Shown: positions 35,658-45,244, counted from the stretch's first letter. The stretch is 45,294 nt of DNA from JBATTK01 sp049670505 (GCA_049670505.1 JBATTK010000014.1:1-45294); one strand, 5' to 3'. The notes: a model not told the origin generated them from the sequence alone. Numbers and translations are program-made.

Positions 35658-37295
35658 TCAAAACTTAACAATATCGTCCATATAGAAAGTACCGCCACCA
35701 GAGGTGGCCTCTCCGTCCACTATGAACACTATTTGCGTATAAACCCCTACTTCCTCTGCCGGGAGTGGCTCAAAGTTTTCAGGATCGTCCGGCTCAAAGG
35801 CTTTGGTCGCATTCGCAAAATCGAATGTGAGCTCCTCCCATCCCGAACCGGTGTGGTTTGCCGCTACATTTGCCGATCTTGCACCGTCTAGACCGTTTTT
35901 AAGGTCTACTGATAAGGGCACTGCCGTCTCCGAATAAAGTTTTATGGTTACGATTTTTTCAGGAGTGGTCAGGTCAAGATTGGGAAGGGAGAACCCCGCA
36001 CCTTGGAAAGGATCGGTTCCCCTAACGATTTCCAATACCTTTGAAGAGGTATTGATACCCATGGATACCGGATTGTCCACGATTTGAATAGGCGCTCCAA
36101 AATCAAATGCCCCATCAAGAACATTATCTTCAAAATTGACCTCGAACACAGGTCCCGATGGTGGTGGTGTACTTCCTTCGGTCTGCATAAAATCATCTAA
36201 AAGAAAAGTGCCCGCAGTAGTACCTGGACCATCTATGAACAGCACCAATTCCTGATACTGACCAATTGCCGTAATAGGTTCAAAATTTTCAGGGTCGTCT
36301 GGTAAAAATACCTTAGTAGCATTTGTAAAATCAAATTCAAGGGTTTCCCAGCCGCTTCCTGAATGCGTGGCGTTGACTTCTACACCTCTTTCCCCAGTAA
36401 CACCCGATACAAATTGTAATGCCAAGGGAATTGCGGTAGTACCGTCATAATATACTTTTACCGAAATAATTTTATTCGCACCACTGAAATCTATGGCGGT
36501 AGGCAGGTCATACGTAAATCCCTCAAAAGAAGCCCCGGAATTTGTGATGGCGGCCACATTGGTTTCTTCCGTATTGGTACCGGAAAGAAAGGAATTTAAG
36601 ACAATTTCCGTAGAAACCCCACCAAAAGGATTTAAACTATAATCGGTCAATGGATCATCAAAGGATAATAGCAGTGGAAGGGAACCCGTTGCAAAAGAGA
36701 CCATATTGCTAGTTTCGGTAGTTTGTCCGGTCGCTGCATTGTTTGCCGTAATGATAATCTCATAATCGCCCCCTTCGGCATAGGTATATCTTATGTCGTC
36801 CCCGGCAGTTATAGTTTCATTGGTACCGTCACCAAAATCTATATCGAAAGAGGTAGCATTATCCGCAGCCGGGGCAAGCCTTACTTCCCGTGAGGTTTCG
36901 GAAACCTCCAAACCACTTTCAAAATTGACTATGGCCGTAAGTAGCACTGTAAAATTAAACGTTTGCTCCGTAGTTTTTTCATTGGGAGCTTTGGCAACGA
37001 TCCTTACACTATAATCCCCTTCTTGGGTATAGGCATTGGTAGCTGTACCACCTATTCCTATTACCGTATCTTTTTGTACTTCAATAAAAGAAACATCAAA
37101 AGAATAGGCACCGGTAGCGGTAGGGGTCACCGTAACAACACCACTGTTATCTTCAGCAACGGAAACCGTATTTTCTATACTCTCGGGAGCTGGGCCCTCT
37201 ACCAATGTTGCGGTAATAGTATCTTCTTCACAAGCTAAAAAAACAGGAATTGCCAAACTGAAAATTACCATGTTTTTGATTCTTTTTAATTTCAT
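35658..37295 (-). CDS. Surface glycan-binding lipoprotein: PKD domains plus two CBM-like repeats
   Basis: 545 residues. Lipoprotein signal with Cys22 followed by acidic residues ('VFLACEEDT'), which favours surface display. Residues ~30-115 and ~118-200 are PKD-like beta-sandwiches ('SFDIDFGDGTNETI', 'YTYAEGGDYEIIITANN'). Residues ~205-365 and ~380-545 are two copies of a CBM-like jelly roll sharing 'GSGWE', 'FDF-NATK', 'PDDPENFEP' and 'D-GPGTT/DGEAT'. No catalytic motif. It is downstream of GH5 in the same orientation, 109 bases apart. It probably holds the polysaccharide at the cell surface, the role of SusE/F-like proteins. Beta-glucan binding is inferred from the enzymes beside it. Confidence 0.85.
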   Translation of the reverse strand: MKLKRIKNMVIFSLAIPVFLACEEDTITATLVEGPAPESIENTVSVAEDNSGVVTVTPTATGAYSFDVSFIEVQKDTVIGIGGTATNAYTQEGDYSVRIVAKAPNEKTTEQTFNFTVLLTAIVNFESGLEVSETSREVRLAPAADNATSFDIDFGDGTNETITAGDDIRYTYAEGGDYEIIITANNAATGQTTETSNMVSFATGSLPLLLSFDDPLTDYSLNPFGGVSTEIVLNSFLSGTNTEETNVAAITNSGASFEGFTYDLPTAIDFSGANKIISVKVYYDGTTAIPLALQFVSGVTGERGVEVNATHSGSGWETLEFDFTNATKVFLPDDPENFEPITAIGQYQELVLFIDGPGTTAGTFLLDDFMQTEGSTPPPSGPVFEVNFEDNVLDGAFDFGAPIQIVDNPVSMGINTSSKVLEIVRGTDPFQGAGFSLPNLDLTTPEKIVTIKLYSETAVPLSVDLKNGLDGARSANVAANHTGSGWEELTFDFANATKAFEPDDPENFEPLPAEEVGVYTQIVFIVDGEATSGGGTFYMDDIVKF

Positions 37296-37404
37296 TTGAT
37301 GCTGGTTTAAGGTATAATTGGTTTAGGTTTATGAATGGTTATTATCCGATATAGTAGGCTATATAGGACCTGATCAATTTTAAGTGTACCATTCGCTTCT
37401 GCAT

Positions 37405-38547
37405 TTAATTTCTTGAGTTGATGACCGCATCGGCTATTTCGCCATAAGGCCATTCCAGTGTATTCCTGTCCATAAGACCTGAAGCATTGTCGCCATAATA
37501 GCCAACATCCCACCAAATGGGCATTAATCCCCTTTTGGCACATTCTTTCGAATAAAAATCGGCATGAGCCAAGCGATCGGCGGTATTGTTTTGATTTCCG
37601 GAACTCCATTCTCCCATGATGACGGCACGCCCGTTAGCAACAAACTTGTTGACTATTTTGTCAAATTCAAATTCCAATGCGTTTTTGTCCGCATCCGTTC
37701 CCCATGTGGTATCTGTACCTCCAAGACAAAATTCAAATGGAAAATAGCTATGAAGAGATATAATGATGTTCGGATCGTCATTTGGAATTACCAACGCGTC
37801 CAAAACCGTTGGGCCGGTACTTGCGGCATAGGTTGAAACCATTAAATGCCGCATGGCATTATTGCCTCCTGTTGCCCGTATGGCATCTACACAGGCCTTA
37901 TGGTACTGATTTACTACATCCCTACCTTCAGCGGTTCCACCTGTCCATTCCTCTGGGGAATTTTCATATCTAGGCTCGTTTAAAGTTTCAAAAACCAAAT
38001 AATCGCTATATTCTTTAAAATGATTTGCTATTTGGGTCCATACCTTAGCTAGTCTATCCTTCACTTCATCGGCCTTTTCATATGTGGGTATTATCCATGG
38101 GTCATCATGATGTATATTTATGATGACATACATATCGTTACCACGCGCGTATTCAACAATCTCCTGTACTCTTTCCAACCATTCTTTTTCTATCGTATAA
38201 TTAGGGGCATCTCCCATATGAAACCTCCATGTAACAGGTACTCTAATCGTTTTGAACCCCCTATCATTGACGGCGTCTATCATTTCCTTTGTGGTCAAAG
38301 GATTTCCCCATAGGGTTTCATCTTCATCCTCTACATCCAAAGTGTTTCCCAAATTCCAACCGCTACCCATATCGGCGACGAGTTCTACCGATGTCAACCC
38401 TCTTAGCACCCCATTGTCCGTGCTAACGATTTCTGTTGGCTCGGGTTCTTGTGGATCGGGTTCCGATGTCCTAATTATTTCAACTTCCTTTGCTTTGCTG
38501 CAAGAAAACAGTACTAAAATGGCGAGAGGCAGATAACTATTTCTCAT
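37405..38547 (-). CDS. GH5 endo-glucanase lipoprotein (GH5_4-like)
   Basis: The frame runs to 38595, but the ATG at 38547 gives a lipoprotein signal ('LPLAILVLFSCSK', Cys16), so 380 residues. A Pro/Glu-rich linker precedes the (beta/alpha)8 barrel: 'GSGWNLGNTLDV', 'GFKTIRVPVTWRFHM', 'VIINIHHDD', acid/base E191 in 'LVFETLNEPRYE', 'ISLHSYFPFEFC', nucleophile E313 in 'AVIMGEWSSG', 'MPIWWDVG'. The 'WNLGNTLD' and 'FETLNEPR' signatures are those of subfamily GH5_4, whose members cut beta-1,4-glucan, lichenan/mixed-linkage glucan or xyloglucan. Together with GH16 this favours a mixed-linkage or branched beta-glucan. First gene of a two-gene minus-strand unit. Confidence 0.92.
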   Translation of the reverse strand: MRNSYLPLAILVLFSCSKAKEVEIIRTSEPDPQEPEPTEIVSTDNGVLRGLTSVELVADMGSGWNLGNTLDVEDEDETLWGNPLTTKEMIDAVNDRGFKTIRVPVTWRFHMGDAPNYTIEKEWLERVQEIVEYARGNDMYVIINIHHDDPWIIPTYEKADEVKDRLAKVWTQIANHFKEYSDYLVFETLNEPRYENSPEEWTGGTAEGRDVVNQYHKACVDAIRATGGNNAMRHLMVSTYAASTGPTVLDALVIPNDDPNIIISLHSYFPFEFCLGGTDTTWGTDADKNALEFEFDKIVNKFVANGRAVIMGEWSSGNQNNTADRLAHADFYSKECAKRGLMPIWWDVGYYGDNASGLMDRNTLEWPYGEIADAVINSRN

Positions 38548-38732
38548 AGTTGATTTTTTTAAGCAAGATAAAATTTGTGCTCGGGGTACTGACAAAAATA
38601 TATGTCACAGATGATGTAATATGCGTAGAATTGATGCATTTGGAGTAATAGGCCGCCCAAGTCGCTATAAACAGCCGAAAAATGTCAATAGGGTGAAAGG
38701 TTCCATAAAGCATTTGTTTTAGGAGACTATTT
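38548..38732. other. Region directly upstream of GH5
   Basis: Part of the 435-base divergent gap. The GH5 promoter must lie here, yet I see no exact TAnnTTTG on the minus strand. The named repeats begin just beyond it. Confidence 0.3.
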
Positions 38733-38776
38733 TTTTATCAGATCAAATGATGAGCTAAAACCTATATCTGATAAAA
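38733..38776. promoter_or_regulatory. 11-base inverted repeat in the GH5/permease gap
   Basis: TTTTATCAGAT (38733-38743) and ATCTGATAAAA (38766-38776) are perfect complements with a 22-base loop. No downstream T-run on either strand supports termination, so a regulator-binding dyad is more likely. It is 186 bases upstream of the GH5 start. Confidence 0.5.
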
Positions 38777-38795
38777 GTGAAAATTGAGTGTACAA

Positions 38796-38828
38796 TTAAT
38801 GGACACTTCATGTAAATTTATTGGACAT
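38796..38828. promoter_or_regulatory. Direct repeat TTAaTGGACAc / TTAtTGGACAt, 22-base period
   Basis: Two 11-base copies (38796-38806, 38818-38828) differing at two positions and spaced two helical turns apart. Direct repeats at such spacing are how AraC-type outputs of hybrid sensors bind DNA, so this is a candidate site for the PUL sensor in front of GH5. Confidence 0.45.
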
Positions 38829-38850
38829 CAAATCGATGAAATTTTGAAAT

Positions 38851-38870
38851 ATCAATTGTAACCAATTGAT
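38851..38870. promoter_or_regulatory. Perfect inverted repeat ATCAATTG-TAAC-CAATTGAT
   Basis: Eight-base arms separated by four bases, 112 bases ahead of the permease ATG. The size and spacing are typical of a dimeric repressor operator. Confidence 0.5.
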
Positions 38871-38982
38871 TTTAATATAATTATAAAAATGGCATAATTA
38901 TAGAAAGAAATTTTACATACTTGAGTGCCTGCATTCTATTTCAAGTACCTATGGAAGTCAGATATTTTCAAACACATAAATC

Positions 38983-41364
38983 ATGCTTAAAAACCACCTG
39001 AAAATCGCTTGGAGGAATCTCAAAAGAAACCCCTTGTTTTCGTTGTTGAACATTTTGGGGTTATCCACAGGTTTGGCGAGTGCCTTCTTAATCTATTTTT
39101 GGGTATCGGATGAACTCATGGTCGATAAATTTCATACCGATGATGAACGTCTTTACCAGATTATGGAAAGAAGCGTTGAAAATGGCGAAATCAGGATTCA
39201 CGATGGTACCCAGGGACCACTTGCCGATGCTATGGAGAAAGATCTGCCTGAAGTCGAAAAAGCCATTTTCGTCATGAACTTGGGAAAAGAAGGCATGGGG
39301 GTTACATTTAAAAGCGATGAGAACCTATTCAAAGCGGAAGGATTGTTCGCCGAGACGACTTTTTTTGAGGTATTTACTTTTCCATTGATTTTCGGGTCAT
39401 CTTCTCAAGCACTTTTGGACAAGAACGCCATAGTAATCTCCGAAAGTTTTGCAATAAGACTATTCGGGTCTATAGAAAAGGCCATTGATCAACAGGTAGA
39501 ATATGATATTTTTGGCCAAAAGTCGTTGGCCAAAGTAACGGGTGTATTTCAGGATGTGCCGAAAAATTCCACATTAAAGTTTGATTACGTAGGTACCAAA
39601 CAAAAACTGTTGGAAGATATCTGGACCAATGGTCAAGTATGGAGCAATACTGGTCCCAATACCTATGTAAGGCTCAAGCCCAATATTGATATTGCTGCAT
39701 TTGATAAAAAAATTGAAAGATTTATTGCCAGGTATGATGAGTCGACCTCCTTTAGCCTTTTTACCAGAAAATTTTCGGATGCCTACTTAAAGGGTAATTA
39801 TGAAAACGGTATACAAAATGGAGGAAGAATTACCTATGTGAAACTATTTGTGTTCGTTGCAATATTAGTGCTACTGATAGCCTGCATCAATTTTATGAAT
39901 CTGTCCACCGCCCGTGTATCGAGAAGGTTTAAGGAAATAGGAATCAAAAAAGCCGTTGGTGGAACCAAAAAGAATCTAATCGTTCAATTTTTGACAGAGT
40001 CCCTGTTCCTAACTTTTCTTTCATTGATCATTGCCATGATTTTGGTAATTATATTGATTCCGGTCTTCAACTTCATCACGGGAAAAGCACTTGGTTACAA
40101 TTTCACTTTCGATGATATATTGATAGTTTTCCTTGCTGCACTTTTAACAGGACTATTATCGGGCAGTTATCCTGCATTTTATCTTTCCGGGTTCAGTCCA
40201 TTGGCAACTTTAAAAGGCAAGTTTCAAAGCAAATGGGGAGAATTGTTCGTTAGAAAAGGCTTGGTAGTATTTCAGTTTATGGCGTCTTTGGTATTGATTA
40301 TATCCGTCTTGGTCATTGGCAAGCAAATCGACTATGCATTTACGAAGCCCTTGGGGTATCAAAAGGAGAATTTAATTCAGTTAGACTTGGAAGGCAAGGC
40401 TTTTAAAGACCCGGAAGTACTCTTTCGTCAATTGGAAAATATAGATGGCGTGGTAAGTGCCAGTGGTATAAGCGAAACGCTTGTCCGTGAAGATGGTGGT
40501 TCCTCGACTTACGGTATGGACTGGCCCGGTAAAAATGAAGAAGCTAATACTGATTTTATAGTAAGGGGAATCGATGAAAAACTTATCGGCACTTTAAATA
40601 TAGAAATGGATAAAGGACATGATTTTTCCAAAGACCTAGGTTCTCCCGAATCCTATTTGTTGTTGAACGAGGAAGCCGTAAGCTTAATGGGTCTAAAAAA
40701 TCCAATCGGTACTAAGGTAAAGCTTTAGGGGGAGGACAAAACCATCTTGGGCGTAATGAAGGACTTTCATACCGCTTCGGTAATGCAGGCCATTGCTCCC
40801 ATTGTGTTCAGGTATACACCTCATAACCTGGAAAGGGCCATGATAAAAATAAAACCGGGAGCAGAGCGGGAAACTATCGAAGGCATCAAAAAAATCTACA
40901 ATGAATATAACCCGGGATATAACTTTAATTTCTCTTTTATGGATAAAACCATTGAAGCACAATATCTTTCAGAACAGCGTATCCTTAGCCTCGCCCGTTA
41001 TTTTGCTTATATGGCCATTTTTATTTCATGTCTTGGTCTTTTCGGACTTGCCGCTTTCAATACTGAAATGAGGATAAAAGAAATCGGCATTCGCAAAGTT
41101 TTGGGATCTTCATCGTTCGGAGTGTTAAAATTACTTTCATTGGATTTTATAAAACTTGTATTGTTATCAATATTGATAGCCACTCCAGTAGCCTGGTATC
41201 TTATGAGGGATTGGCTATCACAATTTGTATATAGAATCGATATAGGCTGGACTGTTTTTGTCACTGCAGGTGTTTTGACCATCATGATTTCATTGATAAC
41301 AATAGGTTTTCAGGCAATCAAGGCGGCAAACGCCAAGCCCGTAAAAAGTTTGCGAACGGAGTAG
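38983..41364 (+). pseudogene. FtsX/MacB-like ABC transporter permease, interrupted by one in-frame TAG
   Basis: One continuous frame of 793 codons is broken only by TAG at 40726-40728 (codon 582). Before it: a membrane helix, a MacB-type periplasmic core (~20-275) and an FtsX domain ('ACINFMNLSTARVSRRFKEI', 'IGIKKAVGG'), then a second periplasmic core. After it, in the same frame: 'GEDKTILGVMKDFH' and the last FtsX domain ('MRIKEIGIRKVLGSSSFGVL'). Relatives usually have an aromatic residue in 'K-W-G-E-D', so TGG to TAG is the simplest change. This class of efflux or lipoprotein-handling permease works with a MacB-type ATPase, none of which is visible. The second half could restart at the ATG near 40756 but would lack the first domains. 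Confidence 0.85.
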
Positions 41365-41505
41365 TCTCATAAAATGGCCGATTAAGAGTACGATATAGCC
41401 AGCAAAGCTGATGTTTTATAAGACCTCTGTTTTAGAGGACGGTCTATTACGGCTGTAAAACTTTGAACAAATTCAATATCTTTTTACCAACATAACCGAA
41501 AACCT

Positions 41506-41736
41506 TTAATTTTCCACCTCCCCGGAAGATTTGCGCTGATAGTTGGTCTTCTTCAACTTCCCAAAATTATAGGTAGCTACAAATCTAAAATACCTGGTAT
41601 TATTGATCCGGTCGAACAGGATGAAGGTATTGCCAAGGCTGTAGGCACCATCGGGCTTATTGGCCTGAAAGATATCATTGGCGACCAATTGCAATTTCAA
41701 GGATTTGTCAAAAAGCCTTCGTTTTAGGGTACACAC
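41506..41736 (-). pseudogene. C-terminal fragment of a TonB-dependent outer-membrane barrel protein
   Basis: About 70 residues that match the end of outer-membrane beta-barrel family receptors: 'LFDKSLKLQLVANDIFQANK', then 'TRYFRFVATYNFGKLKKTNY' and a basic tail. A functional copy needs some 800 residues. The frame is closed by a TAG just upstream (near 41746), and the sequence before it does not continue the barrel. It is a leftover from a deleted or rearranged receptor gene. Confidence 0.65.
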
Positions 41737-42147
41737 TTTGTATTGCTACTGAGTTTCCGCAACTCTGTTTTGGCCGCCTTCAACAGCCTTTTCAGTTTCC
41801 TTTTTTGAACGGCACATTTTGACTTGGTCAAATCTTCCTTTGTACGATAAATAAGGGATTGACAATAGCTGATACGTGTGAGAACGGAACATTGTGAAGC
41901 TACATTTTTGTAAAAAACATCTAAACGAAGTAGTGATCCCCGAAAATTTTTAAGCTTTAGAAAAGGCAGGCGTATGAACTTCATTTCCGTCTTGTTACAC
42001 CTAGCGGTAGTTTGGTCAATTAGGTTGGTTTAATAGTAACACTATCAAAATTCATTCCGTACTGTCGGAAAATCCTTTATTTAACATTATTTCTTGCTTT
42101 GTTCTGTTGACTTGATTGCCCGGCAAATCCAACCAAGACCGGTTCCC
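41737..42147. other. Gene-poor region in the decayed segment
   Basis: No convincing gene. A minus-strand frame at 41724-41984 is Lys/Cys-rich and its start lacks support, so I treat it as spurious. No insertion-sequence ends are recognised. Confidence 0.4.
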
Positions 42148-42310
42148 TTAAAGACTCTGTAAAAACAGCCTGCCTGCGTCGATATCTTGTTCAAAGACCT
42201 CTTTTGCAACAGCCACGTTCGTTTTACGGGACTGCAAAGAAAGAATCAAAAACGGCTCGTTTCGGTAAGTTTGGAAGTAATATAACCTTCAAAATACACA
42301 CCGGGTTAAT
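42148..42310 (-). pseudogene. Possible frameshifted gene remnant, unknown family
   Basis: On the minus strand a protein-like segment ('SLQSRKTNVAVAKEVFEQDI', ending 'GRLFLQSL' and stop at 42148) joins, after a +1/-1 shift near 42250-42265, to 'VYFEGYITSKLTETSRF'. Both halves read like one protein, but each is interrupted upstream. No domain is recognised. It sits between a permease pseudogene, a receptor scrap and the transporter gene. Confidence 0.3.
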
Positions 42311-42447
42311 ATGTATATGAGATGCTAGGCAAGTTTATTGTCTTTTATTTGAACTTTCTCTTAGAAGTTGATTTTGAAATATCGATCATACTACTAACAA
42401 TGAGGGTCTCAAACGGTTCCTAGGAATTTAGGGGTTTGTTCAAAATT

Positions 42448-44865
42448 TTATTTAATCTCCTTGGATGCCGCGGCATTTACGAAAAGTACGTTCCCTATGT
42501 CTTCATAACCATCAAATGCCTTGGTGCCCAAGTGCTCCACAGCCTTTTCAATGAAACCGACGATTGTTAGGTCGGCATCTTTCGATTTTTCATGGATGAT
42601 ATGTTTAATGCTCATGGCCGATTTTTGGGCTATAAACTCGATATTTTTTGGGGAAATGGGTAGCTGTCCTGTTTGGATAAGAAGAAAAAGTCGTTCCCGC
42701 TCCTCATCGATAGAATCTTCGGGGAAAATGGCGTGGATATTGATGGTGGCCTCTTTCCAGTCTGGATGTCCCAATAAAATATAGGCAAGCAGGATCATAA
42801 GGTTGGCATTTTGAAAGTCATAAGGGGAAATCCAAAGATGGATTTGTTTCTTTAGACCAAATCCCCTTTCCGAACTGGCCAGAATAATAAGGTCAAAGGC
42901 AACGGATTTAATAAGTCCCAGATTATCCACGATGTCCAGAAGATTGTCCGGATGATTTTTGTGATACTCGAACAGCAGGAGGTTATTTTCCTTGCCCGCA
43001 ATACCTGGTAACTGGATAACCTGGGCAACGGTAGAGGTAAAGGACGGGGAGACCAAGGTATCGATAAAAACATTGCTGCCACTGACGTCTGCCATCGCTA
43101 TCAACTGCTTCTTACAGCGGGTAGCCTCCAGATTGGTCTCTTTGGATAAGTAGCCCTTTATATAATGAATGTAGGTGCCAAAACCATAGCGGTGTGCTAT
43201 CCACCGTAATAATTGGAAAGCGGAAAACCTTTTGAAACTATCTTCTGAAATGGCTATGGTAGAAGGTCGCCAGCTTTGCGATTGTTCCTTTTCCGTTTTT
43301 TGAAGAAAAACCTGCATCTGCCGACTCAGCTGAAAAATAACTCCTTGAAATATGACCGCCAGGTTTCTTTTGTCCTGATTGTAATACACCACCCATACGA
43401 ACAGGACGATAATCATGACTATGGCCAAAAACGCATAGGCCACATTCATAAAAAACATAAGTGCAAAGCAACTCAGGGCACCGAACAGCGACACATACCA
43501 ACGGGATTTAAATTTTGGCCGGTAAGAAGGATCGGCGGCAAAGTGGTTAAGAAAGGAAATCAGGCACAGCGAACCATAGGTCACCATAAAAAACATGGAA
43601 ATAATCTGTGCAACACTGTCCAGGGCCCCCATAAGCACAAATATGCCTGCGATCAATATGGTTATGACCGAGGCATTATACGGCTCATCCTTATTTCCCT
43701 TTCCCTTTGACAACCAGTTGTTGAATTTTGGAGTGGGGAAAATCCCGTCCCGTGCAATAGCCTGCAAGGTACGGGGAGCGACCATAATACTGCCCAGGGC
43801 CGAAGAAATTGTGGCCGCGGCCAGTCCTAAGGGGATTATCCACCAACCCTGCCAGGCGATATCGGCCATTATCAATCGGGAAGTATCCGCCAACTCCTGA
43901 GGTGGCGCGGATAAGGTCAGTTTCCAGGCAATTAAAAAGTACATAAGCATGCCGCAGAGCGTGGCCGCCAAGGTACCGAGCGGAATTGATTTACCAGGGT
44001 TCTTGAGGTCACCGGACAATCCCACGCCCGCGGTCATCCCCGTAAATGCCGGAAAGATGATCGAGAAAACAATAAAAAAACCTATAGCTTCAGGTAGGCC
44101 GGTATCATTGTCACTTTTATTTTGCCCTGCCGGGCCTCTTTCCGGACGCTCTATATTTTTGGATATATCCCCTACAGAAAGACTGTCCGATGAATGATCG
44201 GTTTTATCTTCCAATGTATAAGAGTTCCCTTTGACGGCATCTGGCCGCTCTATCACATCGGTTACGGTCTCAACAGGATCAAAATTATGGGTCTTGCCGT
44301 ATTCCGTTGTTCCTATAAAGAATGCAAACAGCGAAATGGCAAGAACGGCCACGACGGTGTAGAGCAGCTTTACTCCGAGGTCGGCACCTTTGGTCAACAT
44401 TACATAGGTAAGCAACAACAGACCGGGGATGCCGATGGTCTGTTTCTGCCTTACCAACCATTGGAGCCAATCCGGCATGGCCAAGGTAGCGATCAACCAA
44501 TCAAAAAATATAGTGAACGCTTCCGAAAAGGCCATTACGTAAAAAGCTACGCTTATCGCCTGTGATAAATATAAGGCAATGCCAATGGTAGAACCTATTA
44601 CCAGTCCAAAAGAGCGGGATATAATATAGTACTCACCTCCTCCCTCCACTTTTTGGTTGGTGGCAATTTCCGCAATTGCCATGGCAGTAGGAATAGTCAC
44701 CGCATGACCAATTAGAATAATGGCAATAGCTCCCAAAAACCCTACTTGTCCTACGGCAAAACCAAATCGAAGGAACATTATGGCTCCTAGAATTGTGGCT
44801 ATAGCTGTAAAAAAAACAGGGGCGGTACCGAATGTCCTGACTTTATTTACAATGTTCTGCTGCAT
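42448..44865 (-). CDS. SLC12-like cation-chloride/amino-acid (APC superfamily) transporter
   Basis: 805 residues with 12 predicted membrane helices in the first ~480: 'TFGTAPVFFTAIATILGAIM', 'GGEYYIISRSFGLVIG', 'FPAFTGMTAGVGLSGDLKNP', 'MVAPRTLQAIARDGIFP'. These are the APC/SLC12 hallmarks (unwound helix 1 'ATILGAIMFLRFG'). A long hydrophilic loop (~205-260) and a ~300-residue cytoplasmic C-terminus with SLC12-type and universal-stress-like strands ('DLTIVGFIEKAVEHLG') follow. Relatives move K+/Na+ with chloride, or amino acids; this could not be decided here. The gene stands alone and reads away from the window end; the start lies 429 bases from it. Confidence 0.88.
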   Translation of the reverse strand: MQQNIVNKVRTFGTAPVFFTAIATILGAIMFLRFGFAVGQVGFLGAIAIILIGHAVTIPTAMAIAEIATNQKVEGGGEYYIISRSFGLVIGSTIGIALYLSQAISVAFYVMAFSEAFTIFFDWLIATLAMPDWLQWLVRQKQTIGIPGLLLLTYVMLTKGADLGVKLLYTVVAVLAISLFAFFIGTTEYGKTHNFDPVETVTDVIERPDAVKGNSYTLEDKTDHSSDSLSVGDISKNIERPERGPAGQNKSDNDTGLPEAIGFFIVFSIIFPAFTGMTAGVGLSGDLKNPGKSIPLGTLAATLCGMLMYFLIAWKLTLSAPPQELADTSRLIMADIAWQGWWIIPLGLAAATISSALGSIMVAPRTLQAIARDGIFPTPKFNNWLSKGKGNKDEPYNASVITILIAGIFVLMGALDSVAQIISMFFMVTYGSLCLISFLNHFAADPSYRPKFKSRWYVSLFGALSCFALMFFMNVAYAFLAIVMIIVLFVWVVYYNQDKRNLAVIFQGVIFQLSRQMQVFLQKTEKEQSQSWRPSTIAISEDSFKRFSAFQLLRWIAHRYGFGTYIHYIKGYLSKETNLEATRCKKQLIAMADVSGSNVFIDTLVSPSFTSTVAQVIQLPGIAGKENNLLLFEYHKNHPDNLLDIVDNLGLIKSVAFDLIILASSERGFGLKKQIHLWISPYDFQNANLMILLAYILLGHPDWKEATINIHAIFPEDSIDEERERLFLLIQTGQLPISPKNIEFIAQKSAMSIKHIIHEKSKDADLTIVGFIEKAVEHLGTKAFDGYEDIGNVLFVNAAASKEIK

Positions 44866-45217
44866 TCGTTGTTTATCTCGATTTTTTGTTGGACCAAACT
44901 TCCATCAATTTTGATTTTGGCAAGCACAAGGACATTTCCCTTTGAAAAGTTCACCGTCATCAAATAAAAAGAGTATAGTAAATCCTAGACTTCGGTCACA
45001 TATCTACAATAATCCTTCAAAGACCGTTTTCCATCCTTAACTACCTATAAGATACAAAAAGAGGATACTTTTTTAAAACCCTTTATTTGGATCTTCAAAA
45101 CTAAATAGAAGATAGAAATAGGAATTCAATGCTGTAAAAGTTTCGTTTTACCCGACTCTTTAAAAATTAAGAGGTAACTGTTTGGCTCGGGTCCGTTACT
45201 GCAGTTCATCCTACCTG
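44866..45217. other. Upstream region of the SLC12-like gene
   Basis: AT-rich sequence with the transporter promoter expected on the minus strand. No exact TAnnTTTG element or ORF of note is seen. Confidence 0.35.
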
Positions 45218-45235
45218 CCACGCTTTTTAGCGTGG
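45218..45235. other. Stable hairpin CCACGCT-TTTT-AGCGTGG near window end
   Basis: Seven perfect pairs with a four-base loop in a GC-richer patch. It precedes the terminator by 10 bases, so both may belong to the 3' part of one small transcript. Confidence 0.55.
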
Positions 45236-45244
45236 AGGACAATC

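Noticed and set aside
41724..41984. 86-codon minus-strand frame upstream of the receptor scrap
   Set aside because: No domain, odd Cys/Lys composition and no credible start; treated as noise in a decayed region.
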